Source of the DNA: Hirsutella rhossiliensis
Lineage: Eukaryota > Ascomycota > Sordariomycetes > Hypocreales > Ophiocordycipitaceae
Assembly (NCBI RefSeq): GCF_020360975.1
Contig: NW_025408672.1
Coordinates: 1,178,001 to 1,242,000 of the forward strand
DNA length: 64,000 nucleotides
Direction: 5' to 3'
The notes below the pieces were generated by a model that had not been told where the DNA came from, did no database searches, and saw nothing but the letters and a program-made list of their open reading frames with translations. Shown here one piece after another: positions 48,461 to 62,111 of this stretch. Numbering within the stretch: position 1 is the first letter of the stretch; each line of letters begins with the position of its first letter. The position numbers and the translations under genes are program-made.

Positions 48461-51400
48461 TAATATCTCCCTTTCTTTTAGTCTTATCTATAAGACCTAC
48501 TACTACCTTAGCCGCCGTATATAAATATACCCTTATCGCGCGTATATATATTCCCTATTTTATCCTTTCTATCCCTTAAGATATACTACTAATAGTATAT
48601 TTAGTCGCGTATTAAAGGATCGTTCTTATAAGACCCTTAAGCGTATTTATTTAGCTAAGTCTATTAATTATCTTAGTTTCGACGTTATATTATATTCTTT
48701 TTATTCGTTACGCGGATTCCGCTATAAAATACTAGAGAAATCTTCTAAGTATACTAAATATATATAGCGGGGTCGTTCCTATAATACGTTAGGCGTAGCG
48801 ATTAGCTCCTATAAGTAACTTTATTATCCTACTTATTATTTATAGCTAACGTATTTCCTAGTATCCTAAATAAATCTAGAGTCCGATCGATTAGATAAAG
48901 AAGAAGAAATTACTAAGGAGTAAATATTAAAAGCTTAAGCCGACCTAAATAAAGCCTTAGCTTATTTAGCGCGGCTTTACTATTAAAAACGCTAGCTAAA
49001 GATAAAGGGTACTAAGATAGTCTATTAGGGCCTTCGTTCCTTAGATAACCTTAATAAGGCTAAGCGCTAAGAATCTAAAGTAGTAGTTAATATTTAGTCT
49101 ATAGGTAGATTTAATATAATTAATTAGAATACTATTAGTTTATTAAGCGATTTTACGATACCTAAGGTAGATTTTATTAATAGAACTATTAAAGTAAAGA
49201 ACTATAGTAGGTTAAGTACTTAAGTAGTTCCTAGGTATTTTCCTTTAGTCTATATCCCTTTTACTTAATAAGGTATTTTTATTACTAACCTTATTTTCTT
49301 ATATTTAGTATTTATTCTACTTTATATTCTTAATCGTTATTAACTTCGATTTTTTCCTATAGTTTAGCGTTTTATAGCGCTAGTTTTAATAATAAGATAT
49401 AAAATATTAGGTATATCTATATTATTATTAGTAGCGAAAGTTTATAGTTAACTTTTAAAATAGTTTTCTTAACCTTAAATAGTCTAAGTTTCTTAAAATC
49501 TAATTTATTACTTAGTCGTTTTATTTTAATATTTCGTTATATAAGGTAGACTATATCTCCCTCTTAAAAGATTAGTCCTTATAATCTTTTCTAATTATAG
49601 TAAGTAGATATTCGTTCTTTAATAAATTAAAGTTCTTATTATATTTCTTTATATAATTTTTATAGCTAATCTACTTATAGTATCGCTTATTTTACTTATA
49701 GTCCTTATTAAGTAACCTTAAATACTTCTAGGTTATATCTATAATTAGTATATACTAGTAAGAGCTTAGTTATTTCTATAACTAAGCTATTATAAGCTAG
49801 TTACGCTATTAGTAGCTATTTAACTTAATTGTTTTATTTATAGCTAATATAGTATTATAAATATTATTTAAGCGTTTAGTTAAGTTATTTTATTTATCTA
49901 TTTATTTATAAGTAATAAGCTATACTAAGCTTATATTTCGTCCTTAATTATACTATAAGAGCTTATTAAAATTTAGCTATAAATATACTTTCTTTATTAA
50001 AGATAATCTTATTTAGTAGTCTATAATTACTAATAATTATTTATAGGAATATATATACTAGCTCTTTTATATTACTTACTTCTTTATACGGTAAAAAGTA
50101 TTTATACTTCGTTAATTTATTAGTAATAATAAATATATTATTATACTTAACGTTAGTTATAAGTTCTTTTAACGGTAGTAGCTTTATAATATAGTCGAAA
50201 GCTATTAAATCCTATAGTTTCTCTAGTACTAGTAGCGGTTATAATTCTCTATATAGTTTATATTATTTAGCTTTACTTTATATATAAAGTTTATATTCTT
50301 TAATAACTTATTATACTACTTCCTTAAGCTATAGGAAGTTATATTATTATTTAATCCGTTTTATTATTCTTTAGATTCCTTAGTATCTATATATTAGATA
50401 TTCGTATATATCTTATATAACTTTATCTCATAATTCTAGTAATATCTAGATTTTATTTTTATATATTAGAACTTCTAAATATTCTATATTATATCCGTTT
50501 AATACTTTATATTCTTTTATCTATTTTAGGATCTTTTAATATATTAAGTCCTTAGGTTATACTTTAAATATTATATTTAGCTATCGTTATTAGTAGTTCC
50601 TATTTTTATTAATTTCTAGGAGCTATCCTTTCGCTATAAGTATTTTTATATTATAGTTACTTCGTCGACTAAAGGTATTAGCCCGACCGTTTTCTATTCC
50701 TTTTTTATAGATTATTTTATAGTTAAATTCTAATAGATATTCGGCCTATCGGATCTATCGTCCGTTTAACTATTATATCGTTATAAAATATAAGATATTC
50801 TTATAGTCTATATAGACCTTAACTTTATATTTACTTCTAAGAAGGTAGTATTAAAATTCCTTAAAAGCTTAAATAATTATAAGGAATTCTTTATCGTAGA
50901 TAGGGTAATTAAGTTCTACGCTATATAGCTTTTTTAAGTAGAATATAATTAGTTATAGTCTTCCTTTATCGTCCTTTTATCCGATTTATACTCTTAAAAT
51001 AAAGTCTAATATATTAGTTTTAAGTTCGATTTATCGTTTTAGATCGAAGGTAGTTAAGACTAATTCTTATATAATCGTAGTTTTAATATATTTAAAAGCT
51101 TTATCGGCTTTATTATCCTATATAAATTTTTTTTCCTTCTTTATTAAGTTATATAGTAGTACTATAATCTTTCTAAAATCTTTAATAAATCGTCGGTAGT
51201 AATTTATAAATCCTAGGAAACTTTATACGTCCTTAACGTTCTTTAGCGTTAGCTATTCTTTAACTAAGTTAATTTTATCTTATTATATTTATATCTCTCT
51301 TAGTAAGATCGTATATCTAAGGAAGTCTACTTCTTATATATAGAACTTACTTTTCTTTAGTTTAACTAGTAACTTTATATTTTAAAGTATATAGAGTACC

Positions 51401-52335
51401 TTATAGACGTATTCCTTATATTCTTCTAGGGTATCTAAGAAGATTAGGATATTATCTAAGTATACTATTATAAAGATATCTAAGTATTTATATAGGATAT
51501 TATTAATTATCCGTTAAAAGGTAGCTAGTATATTTATAAGTTTAAATAGTATTACTAGATATTTAAATAGTCCGAATTTCGTTCTAAAGGCTATTATCTA
51601 TTTATATCCCTTTTTTATATATATTAAGTTATAAGCGCTTTTAAGGTTAAGGGCTATAAACTATTTTTTACTATATAGTCGATCTTATAGTTTTAATATA
51701 AATAGTAATAGTATTCGGTCTTTTATTATAATATCGTTTAAATATCTATAGTTAATAACTAGTTATAGCTTACTATTTTTCTTTAAAATAAATATAACTA
51801 GGTAGCTTACTTTAGATATTAATATTTATATATATCCCTTTTATAGATTCTTATTAAGGTAGTCGTATAGCGTCTATAATTACTTTTCGTTTAAGTTATA
51901 GATTTTATAAAACGTTAGCGTTATTCTATCCTTAAGATAAATTTTATAGTCCTATTAGCTATATTTAAGTAACCCTATCTTAAGTTCTTCCTTAAAGAGT
52001 TTATTATATTTCCGGTATTCTTAAGGGATATTCTTTATTCTATCTTATAGGCTTTATTCTTTCTTTTAAGAGCTAGTTTCTCTTAACTTAAGCTCTTTAT
52101 TAATTTATTTAAGGTCTTTCCTTAAAGTAGTAATAACTCTTTAGATCTTTATATTATATCCTTTATTCTATTTATATCGGATACTAAGTTATATAGCTAT
52201 ATTAGTTAGTATATAGGTCTTATTAGTCGATTTTATTATATCTATTAGTTTAGTTACTATTTTTATTTATATCGCTAAAGCCTATAATAATTTACTTAAA
52301 CGGTTATCCCTTTTATCTTATTTAGTAGCTAAATT

Positions 52336-52811
52336 TCTCGCGAAGAGAGATACGAGAAGTATATAAAAATGCACGAAGGTAAAATTAAAAGTAAGGGGTC
52401 GGATAGGCAGGGCAGAGAGATTTAATTCTTACGGGAGCAGTAATTGCGGTAGGGGAGTAATTATTATATTTCCTTAATTGTCCCTCTTTCCTCTATCCAA
52501 CGCCCCTCTTTATACCCGTCTAGTATCTTAATTAATAAAGAAGATCCTACTTAAAGAAGCTACTAATGTCCCTTTAACTACCGAGCTTTTTACTAGTTTT
52601 TCTCCTCCTTTCTAGCCGTTGCCGGCATATCCGTCTTATCTCTCGCTACCTCTATAGGAAGCCATCGCTACTTCTGCTTCCCCTTATACCCCTACCCTCC
52701 TCTCTATACCTCCTTTTAGCTCCTTCCTTAAAACCTGTTTTTTAGCTTCCTAGGTCCCTCGTGCTAAGGGATATCTCCGAGAACTACGAAATCAGGCTAC
52801 GCTTCGCGACA
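52336..52811 (-). repeat. Copia LTR (3' LTR of the minus-strand element)
   Basis: 476 bp, TCTCGCGAAG...TTCGCGACA; keeps several CA/TG sites that are TA in its partner. Confidence 0.9.
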
Positions 52812-55800
52812 CACCCCCTTAGCTATAGCCTGCCCTTTATAGAAAGGGTAAAGCTAAATACCTAGGCCGGTAAGCGTATAGAGGAGGTCTTAGTCTATAC
52901 TTCTCCCTTACTCGAGAAATCCGGGTTTTAGCCCTAGGCTCTTTTAGACCTACTTTAGGAAAAGGGGCCTAAGGAGGAAATTAAGTCCTATAAGAAAGGG
53001 GGGCTTCTCTAAGGATAAGTCCCTAAAAAGGGGGCCTTTAAGAAGAATAAGTCCTAATTAAGCTAGGGGCCCTCCTTTAGGATAAGTCCTAATTCCTCTC
53101 TTCGGCTATAGACGTCTCCTTCCTCCTACGTGCTATTAGCTCCTCTTATAGACTCTTAAGGCGGGCTTCTAAGGATAGCTTTTCTCGAACGTCTTCTAGC
53201 CTAATTTGCTATAAAAAGATAGCTAGCTTCTACTTCGGTAGGGGCTTCGTAAGACCATCGGCTTTTATCGATGCCGTTAGAACCTAACGGACGGAAATAA
53301 GTCCCCTTTAGACCTCTTAGCGTAACTAATGCTAGTAGATATTAATATACCGTAGCCGGGTCGATAGCTTACTATTTTCCTCTATAAGAATTCGTATAGT
53401 CTATATATTATCGCATTCTATAGCTAACGGGGACGGAATTTATAGTTATAGAGAAATAAGTAGCCGGCTAAGGAAAATCGCTTCTTTTAACGCTTTTAAA
53501 AGAGCTAGTAGCTCTGCCTCCGTGCTTAATATAGTAACGGTAGCTTACTTTAAAGCTCTCTAAGCAATAGTTCCTTTAAAAAGGGATATAATATACCTCT
53601 ATAAGCTCTTTCTATCTAAGGAATTGTCTATAAAGCACGAATCGCTCGAATAAAGGAAGATTTCGGCAGCTGATTTCCTTCCCTGCCCTCCTAGGCGTAG
53701 ACTATATAATCTCGTTAAATAGAGATAAAGGATAGCTCTATCTGCTACTTCTTAATGCCTAGGGCTAGGATTCTAGTTATACCTAGCTAGCTAGGAGACT
53801 GTAAAAGAGATATCCGGTCTAGTAGAAATAGCTAAAAAAAAGCAGGGAGCCTACCTTCTATTAGTATTAGTATTTCTCATACTCCCTAGCTTAAAAGGAC
53901 GGATTAGGTAAAAGCTCTTTGTCTAATATAGGTATAGAGGGAAGCTTCTTATCGAGGGAATTAAGGAGGAATTTATAAGCGACCTTATCGATATAGGCGT
54001 CTTAGGTAAGCTAGATAGTCCGTTAGGACCTATTCTAAAGGATTCGTATCCCTAGGAACTACTTTAGCTCCCTAGCCTAGTTATCTTATACCTTTATTAT
54101 AGGCCTTATATGGCCTCCCTAGCAGCAGCCTCTTCCTCTTTTAGGTAGATAATATCGTCGACGTAGAAGAAGACCGTGATTTTACCCTTCTATATTATAC
54201 ACGGTTCCTAAGGGACTTTCTTAAAGCCTAGGGCTGAGGAACCTATTAAATGCTATTGCTAAAGAAGGGGTGATCTTCGTAATCCGTATAGAGCTTTCCT
54301 AAGCCGTAGAACCTTTCCTAGTTATTAGAAACTAAGAGGAAGTCGTATATAGATAACTTCTTCTTCCTCGAGTAGGCAGTTAATAAAGGCGTTAACTATA
54401 TCTATCTAATCGAGTTCGAGGTCGAATTCTACTACTATAGCTATAAGGGTCCGAAAAGATATCCTTACTAGGGTAGTTGCCCTAGTAGGTAGATCCCCTT
54501 TTTCCTATTAATTCCTATAGATAACTAGCCGGGCTTTATACTTTTAAAGGAAGCCGTGTTTATTAGTCTTATAGATAAAGACCTACTTATAGCTAAGGAC
54601 CTGTTTTCCTCTTACCCTTTCCTTAAGGACCTCTTCGAAAGACCCTATCTCCTCGTATAAGGCTAGGTAGTCTTTCTAGGCCTAGAAAAACTAGTCTCTA
54701 AAGGGGTGTTTTTCTAGCTGCTTTTAGTTTACTAGTAGGTCTAGGAGGTCTCTTTTATATACCTTCCTTACTAATAGAGGCTTAAAAAGCCGGCCTGCTA
54801 TAAACGCTCCGTAGGAACCGTCTTCTATTAGCGTTAGGTAGAAGTCGGAAAAACGATCGAAATAAGGGAGAGGTTAGTCTTCTTTAGTATCCGTATCGGG
54901 CCCTATACCTTCCTTTGCTTCTCGAAGTAGGGATAAAAAGGCAGCCGGGTAATCCTTTAAGAGAGGTGCCTTTCCTACCCCCTTAGGGGTTAAGACGGGA
55001 AGACTAACTAAAAAAGCTGCTTTTAGATCTTCTTCTTATTCCGTAAGAGGAGGCGTAGGGAGGTAGGCGTATTCTAGCTCTACCGCTTTCCTATAGTCTC
55101 CTTCTTCCTCTAGATTATCTAATCTAGCAGCTTCCTCTTCTTCGAAGTTAGCGTTATCCTCGACTGCTTCGACGTCGGTTTCTTCTTCCGTTTCCTTATC
55201 TAGGACCTCTTCTTAAGACTGTTAGGAAGGGGGGATTTAAATCTTCTAAATTAGCTAACGTTAAGAGAGTAAGAGGGCTATTAATCCCTCTTTCCGTCGA
55301 AGAAGCTAGATTCGTCGAAAATTATATCCCTAGTCGAAATAACCTTCCGTAGAAGAGGAATCTAGATCTAAAAGATATTCGTAAATTATAACTAACGAGT
55401 AACTAATAAAGGCTCTAGGATTAAGCTTTCTTTCTTCTTCTTTTTTATATATCGGCAGTTATTGCGTATACCTTATAGCCGTAGGCACGAAGGTAGGCTG
55501 AAGGCCTCTTCTTCGTAAAGAGCTCGAGGGGATTTCTAGTCTATTCCTTAGGTAGTCCCTCTAGGGTCCGGTTCTATAGGTAATAGGCGGTCTTAACGAC
55601 TTCCCTCTAAGGTCGTAGGAAGCCTTATAGTAAGTCTTATCGTACGGGCCTTTCTGTATAGCACCCCTAATCTTTCTACCCTCCGTTCTAGGCCTAGGTA
55701 TTCGGTGCTAACGGAGGGTAAATGCCCTTTTAAAGCCAATTTAAGATATCCTTCGTAAATAGCTCTCCGTTAGACTATATCTTCTTTACCTTATAGCTAA

Positions 55801-58142
55801 AGTAGGATTTTATCTAGTTAACGAAGTCCTAGAAGGCAGACTAGTTATACTTACTTAGGTAGGTCCGTAAGAAATAGGGGAAAACTATCCCTAAAAAGGC
55901 GTCTATAAAAAACATTACCTTAACGAAGCTTTCCTAATCCCTAGAGACGTCGGTCTAGTCGACTTAAATTTCCTTATACGGCTAGTCCGGCCGTAAAGGC
56001 GTTCGTCTAGAAATTCGTCTCTTAGTCTTCCCTTAGCCGTAGTATTCGCATTCGACGGTCTTTAGGCCCCTTATTCGTATGCCTTATTATTGACCTAGCT
56101 TATATAAAGCTGGGGGGCCTAGGTAACTAAGTCGTGCGTGCTAAAGAATGCCGTCTCCTTAGGCTGCCGGAAGAGGGTCCTTTATAGTAGACCTATTCCT
56201 CTTAGTAAGGAAAGCTAACTTCTCGAGAGATTCCTTCCTAAGAATAGGTCGGAATTCGAGAATAAATTAACCGAATTTCTCCTCGATAAGCTTAATAGTC
56301 TAATTCTTCTAGACTAGCCTCGTCGGCTTAGACGTTATATCCTAAAAGATTCCTTCCTCTCGAAGAAGGCGGAAGGAAATTAGGCTCGTTAAAAATCGAG
56401 GGCAAAAAGCTACCCTTTTTCTTCGAAGAATTTATATAGATCCATTAGGTAATTTTATCGTGAAATTTACCCTTCCGTATCCCTCTATCCGTACGGTTAA
56501 TTCCCTAGTAATAAGGTATTCCCTCCGTGCCTTCTTAAAGGACCGGAATCGTAAGAGTATATTATAGATATCGAGGGAAGCACCGGAGTCGAGGATAGCT
56601 GATTTTCGTAGGGGATAATCGGAGGGCTCTAACGGTTAGTCTTAGCCTTATTAATCCGTAGGGAAGACGAAGGCCGGATTTACTATACTAACGATTTTTC
56701 CTCGAATTTACGGCTCGAATAAGGGCAGCGGCGTTAGTTACTATTTCTTAGCAACCCGAATCTCGTCTATCTTCTTCTATAACGAGGGGTCCTCCTTAAG
56801 AGACTATTATACTATTTCTTATAGCCTCTTTAAAGGGTTAAATCCTTTAGGTCGGTTTTCCTCGAAGACCTACTAGCATTATAATAATCGATAGCCTAGG
56901 GATTTATAGGCTAGGCAGCCGTTTCGCTTAGTCTTTCGTTTCTTTAAGGAATCCTCGTCCTAATCTAGAAGGTCTGCTTAAAAACCCCCCCTTTTTACCC
57001 CTTATTGCTAATTTTAACGAAGAGGTTCGATTTCGACTAGTTCCCTAATTTTTTGACTAACGGACTAAAAGGTCTATTAGGGGACTAGTCGGGCCGGTCT
57101 AACTAACGGGACTAGGGCCGGGCCCGGAGCAAGAGGCGGAGCCGGGACCGGGGCAGCCGTTAAAGACGGGGTTAAGGCTCTCGAGGGAGGAGGAGCCGAA
57201 GGAGCAACAGCCGCAGCAGCAGCAGCGGGAACCGCAGCAACAGGGGCTGTAGCAGCTACTAGGGCAGCAGGTCGAGCCGTCTAGGTCGAGTGCTAGCTAC
57301 GAAGGAACAAGACTGCTTACTATTATACTCTAGCAGCCTCTTCGTCTAGTTCCCGGCTAGCTTCTCGAAAGATAGTTAAGTAACCGTTACTAATAGGCTT
57401 TATTAGTAGAGATATATTCCGTAGCTACTAGCCGGAAAGAGCTTCTATAAAGAAGTATTAGTTAGCTTCCTCGAGGATTTCTTCCTATATAGCTAGCCAC
57501 GATAAAGCTAGTAGGTTTCTAGTAGAGAAGGCTCCTAGATATACCGTATAGGTCTTCCTAATACGGTTAGTTATATAGCCCCTTAAGGGAGCTATCGAGG
57601 TCTCGAGCTTTAAAAGCTACTGCCTAGGAGTCTCTTCCTCTTAAAGAGAGATTAGCTTTACGGCACTAACGGATTCCGTTATCGCTATGCGTATAGCAGT
57701 TAGTAGCTTCGTCTCGTAAAGGTATTCCTTACGGTGACTCTCGTAGTTACCTAAGGTAGTAGAAAAAGCTCTCTGCTATATAGAGGTTAGCTCGGAGAAG
57801 AGGGTAGCTCCCTCTATAAAGTCCGTTGCCCTAGGACGAAGAGGGGGCTCGAGAGGGTCCTGCTTATTAGAGAAGACTAAATTATAGATAGTTCTGTCTA
57901 CCCGAGCCTATAGCTCCTTTACCTACTTATCCTAATCTTAGGGCTCTATAAGAATCGTCCTACGGACCGTAGGGACGGTAGAGGAGTCGATTTTCGTTAT
58001 TATTGCGGGGAAAGGTAGAAAAGTCGGTTAAAAATCGGCTTTTCTAGTAAGAGGGGTAAAAGGAAGCTACGAGGGATATAAGAAAGGTGCCTTTTATAGT
58101 AGCCGGAAGGTATAGGAATACTATTCCTCCCGGGCTTATAAC

Positions 58143-58618
58143 TCTCGCGAAGAGAGATATAAGAAGTATATAAAAATATACGAAGGTAAAATTAGAAGTA
58201 AGGGGTTAGATAGGCAGGGCAGAGAGATTTGATTCTTATGGGAGTAGCAATTACGGTAGGGGAGTAATTATTATATTTCCTTAATTATCCTTCTTTCCTT
58301 TATCTAACGCCCCTCTTTATACCCGTCTAGCATCTTAATTAATAAAGAAGATCCTGCTTAAAGAAGCTACTAATATCCCTTTAACTACCGAGCTTTTTGC
58401 CGGTTTTTCTCCTCCTTTCTAGCCGTTACCGGTATATCTATCTTATCTCTCGCTACCTCTATAGGAAGCTATCGCTACTTCTGCTTCCCCTTATACCCCT
58501 ACCCTCCTCTCTATACCTCCTTTTAGCTCCTTCCTTAAAACCTGTTTTTTAGCTTCCTAGGTCCCTTATACTAAGGGATATCTCCGAGAACTACGAAATT
58601 AGGCTACGCTTCGCGATA
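58143..58618 (-). repeat. Copia LTR (5' LTR of the minus-strand element)
   Basis: 476 bp, the partner of 52,336-52,811, ending TTCGCGATA; followed by AAATT. Confidence 0.9.
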
Positions 58619-61600
58619 AAATTATCGTAAAATTTTACTTTCTTTTAAATCTATTAATCCTAGAAACTTATATCTTTATTTTAATATAGCTAGCTAGTTT
58701 TCTAGTTAATTAATAGGTTACTCTCCTATAGCTATAAAAGCCTTAATATAAGGTTATATTCTTTAATATTTATAATATCGAAGTTAACTTATTTATTATA
58801 GCCTTAAATATTAATATCGAGGTAATTAATCTCTATATTAATAATTCCGTTACTATAGTTAAAGGCCTCTCCTTTAATATTCGTAAGTTTATATAGATCT
58901 TTCTTATATCTTTATATAAGTCGGTAATAATTAACGACTTTAAGTAAAACGTAATTACTTATCGCGCTATAGTCTAAAAGTATATATATATAATATCCCG
59001 CGATTTAGATATCTAATACTATTTAGTTACTATAGCTTACTATTACTATATATAGGGTCCTTAGATCTTATTATATCGTGCTAGTCTATAGCCCTTTTAT
59101 AGATAGTATACCTTGTTTTTTACTTAGTCCTTATTTATTTTATTTAGGTATTCTTCTTTAATTTATTATTAATATCGTTTCTTTATATTTTTATCGCGTA
59201 GTATTATATCGGCGCTTAAGAGACTAATTTCTTATAGCTAATTAAAGATTTCTTATTTCTTAACGCTATATCGTTTATATTATATTACTTCGTAGTTAAT
59301 TATATACTATACTTTATAATTCTATTTATTTTTATACTAAAGGTTAAGTTTTTATTTAGCGTCTTTCTATTTTTTATATAGTATTTCTATATTAATTCTT
59401 CCTTAGTTAAATATAGCTTATAGCCTTTATACGTATTACTAATAATCTTTTAATATACTATTATATCGTTTATACTATACTTATACTTTTTTATATTTAT
59501 AAACTCTATAGTTTAGGTATATATATTTATTATAATCTTCTTCGTTATATTTAACTTATTATATAAGTCTTTAAAAGATTAAGGGTTTAAATACCTTAAA
59601 GTAAGTAGCGCTATACTATTCCTTTATTTTAGCGTATTTATAGATTTTATATATCTCTAAAAAGTATTTTATTAGTAAACTATAATCGTCGCGGTATTTA
59701 AGTAGTATACTATAATTAGGTTCTAATAATATAACTTAGTTATTTAGGTAGCGTTAATCGATTTTCTAGTAGTCTAGTTCTATACTTAGGTAGGGTTTTA
59801 AAAGTACTTATCTTTTAAACCTAACTAGGAAGGCGTTATATTATACCTTTATTTAAAAGTATATTATATAATCTAGGTAAACGTATAATATCTATAAAAT
59901 ATACTTATAGTACTTATAAGTAAGTAGTATTTATAGATCGTCTTTAAATTCTCCTTATAGTTACTATTCTTATTATAAAGCTATAAAGGTATCGACTATA
60001 GTAATAGCTATAGTATAGTCTCCTTTATATAGTACTAGTTAATATTAAATTAATATAGCTTATTAGTTTTCTATAAGAATTTAAGGTATTTATTAGGTTC
60101 TAATTTTAAGTATTTCTTTAAATTCTTTAAAGTATAAAGCGTATTCTCTAATTATAGTATTTTCCCTTAATAGCGAGGGTAGTAGTATAAGTTTATTCTT
60201 ATCTTCCGTTTCTTTAAGTATTTCTTATTTTTCTAAGCTTATATTATCGATACTTTATTATTCCTCCTTAAGTCGTTATCTAAGTTTTATAAGTATAAAG
60301 GCTATATTTATATCTTCTTTATTATATTATTTATAGACTACTTATTATTATTATCGATTTTTATTTTATATATCTTCCTAGAATCGTTTACCGTTTTTCT
60401 TAATCTAGTCTTAAGAGACTCCTTTAAGATAAGGGTATTTTAGTTCTATAAATTTAACTTATTTTTATATTTTAAGATCCCTTCGTTATATTATTATAAG
60501 GGTCTTTTTTAATAGCTTTAAGAACTATCTAGTACTATTCTTATCGCTTAAGTATACTATATATTCGTCGTTATAGTATATAGTTTAACTAAGGAGTTTA
60601 TACTTTAGTTCCTATCTATTAATAGCGTTTAGGTATTTCTTACCTTTTAAGGCTAGTACTTAGTAGGTTTTCTTCTCCTTATAAGGTTATCTATATTTTT
60701 TAAAGTAATATCTAAGTTTCCTATAGTTAAAATACTTTCCTTTACTTTTTTATATTATATTTAGATTTATCTTACTTAAGTTAGTTATATAAGTATAGGT
60801 AATAGGAGTTTTACGCTTCTTTTTATAATTAGCGTATCGGTTAAAGTTATTCTTATAAGAAGGGTTCTAGTTTCCTCTTTCTTATTTCTTTTCTTAGCGT
60901 CGCGTATACTATTTATCGTCGATTCGTACTACTATAGCGATATAGTTTAAGAGGCTATTAGGTCGATCTTCCTTATAAAGTTCGTCCTTAACTTCTTCCC
61001 TAAGTTTATTATAGAATCGTAATATAAGGGGTTTATTATCCTATTTAAGTTTTAAGGTAACTTAATAGAATTTAGTAGTATAGTGCAATACTAAGGTCCT
61101 TTATCGGAGTTCTTAAAGTTTCTATTTAGCTTCTTATTCTTTATTAGTTATTTTAAATACCTTAGTAATAGCTTCTTTAAATCCTTAGAAACTAGTAAAG
61201 ACTTTATCTATTTCGCTATCTCGTTATATTAGTTAGTTATTAAGATAGTCCCTTATAATAGGTCTAAACTAAGTAAGTGCTATTCTAAATAAATAATTTC
61301 CTATATAAAGTACCTTTTTAACTAAGTTCGAAAGTTTTATTAGGTAAAACTAGTAATAGGCCTTAAGTTAAGTAAGAAAGTCTTAAAGAGTACTATAAAT
61401 ACTATCGAATAGTCCTAGCTACTTTAGTTTAACTACTTCTCTAAGGTCCCTAACTTATCTATTACCTCCTTTATTCCTAAGTAACTATACCTCTTATTAA
61501 AGGGTAATAATCTCGCGTATTATATCCTAAGGTAATATAATAGCTTTAAAGTTAGTTAATCTAGTTTACTATATAAGTATATTAATAGTTATAATATTAC

Positions 61601-61641
61601 TTAAAGTAACGCGGTATTATACTAAATAAGAGCTTTTAATA

Positions 61642-62111
61642 TATAATAACTAGTATTATTCCTAAGGGATAAACCTATTAAGGGGTTTATATTAGTAGAT
61701 ATAATAGGGCGTGGTCTAAGTAATAATAAGTATATTACGTTAGTAATAAGTTAGAGGTTATAGACCGTAGACTATAACTAGGTAATTAGAATTAAAGATA
61801 GAATCGTAATAAAGATCTATATTAAAAGCTAGAGAGCTATTTATCTAAAAGAGTAGAAGTCGGTAGCTATATATACCTATAGAGACTATCTTTAGATTAT
61901 AGTCTTAGCCGTAATCCCCTTTATAGCTTACTATAGCTTACTCGTAACCTATACTCCTAAGTAGTAATCTATCTATATAAGGCTTACTTAGCTTATATAC
62001 GCTCTAGGTAAGCTAAGCCTAAGTAACTTCTTATCCCGACTATTATTCTAAGCCGCCTTATTACGTAAACGTAGCCGGCTCTCTTATAGCCCGCTAACTA
62101 TAGTTATAATA
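61642..62111 (-). repeat. Gypsy-B LTR (5' LTR of the minus-strand element)
   Basis: 470 bp, partner of 47,991-48,460, followed by the target duplication ATATA. Confidence 0.88.

Larger units (their letters stand above)
52336..58618 (-). mobile_element. complete Copia retrotransposon nested in Gypsy-B
   Basis: Two 476-bp LTRs and the 5-bp duplication AAATT (52,331-52,335 and 58,619-58,623). On the minus strand near 54,150-54,190 it reads V-F-F-Y-V-D-D-I-I-Y-L, the Copia RT active site, with RNase H towards 53,300. Upstream (55-58 kb) are integrase and gag regions with stops. A polypurine tract precedes the LTR (GCTAAGGGGG in minus sense, about 52,814-52,824). It is less AT-rich than its host and keeps some CA/TG, so it looks like the youngest of the nest, but it has in-frame stops and is probably dead. 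Confidence 0.9.
47991..62111 (-). mobile_element. Gypsy-type LTR retrotransposon (family 'Gypsy-B'), interrupted by Copia
   Basis: Two 470-bp direct repeats bound it and ATATA flanks it (47,986-47,990 and 62,112-62,116). On the minus strand near 51,450-51,490 the RT box reads D-I-F-I-I-V-Y-L-D-N-I-L-I-F, i.e. Y-L-D-D-I-L-I-F before RIP. Gag-side DNA is 58,624-61,641 and the rest of pol is 48,461-52,335. Removing the nested Copia and its duplication leaves about 7.8 kb. It is very AT-rich and without intact frames. Confidence 0.88.
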
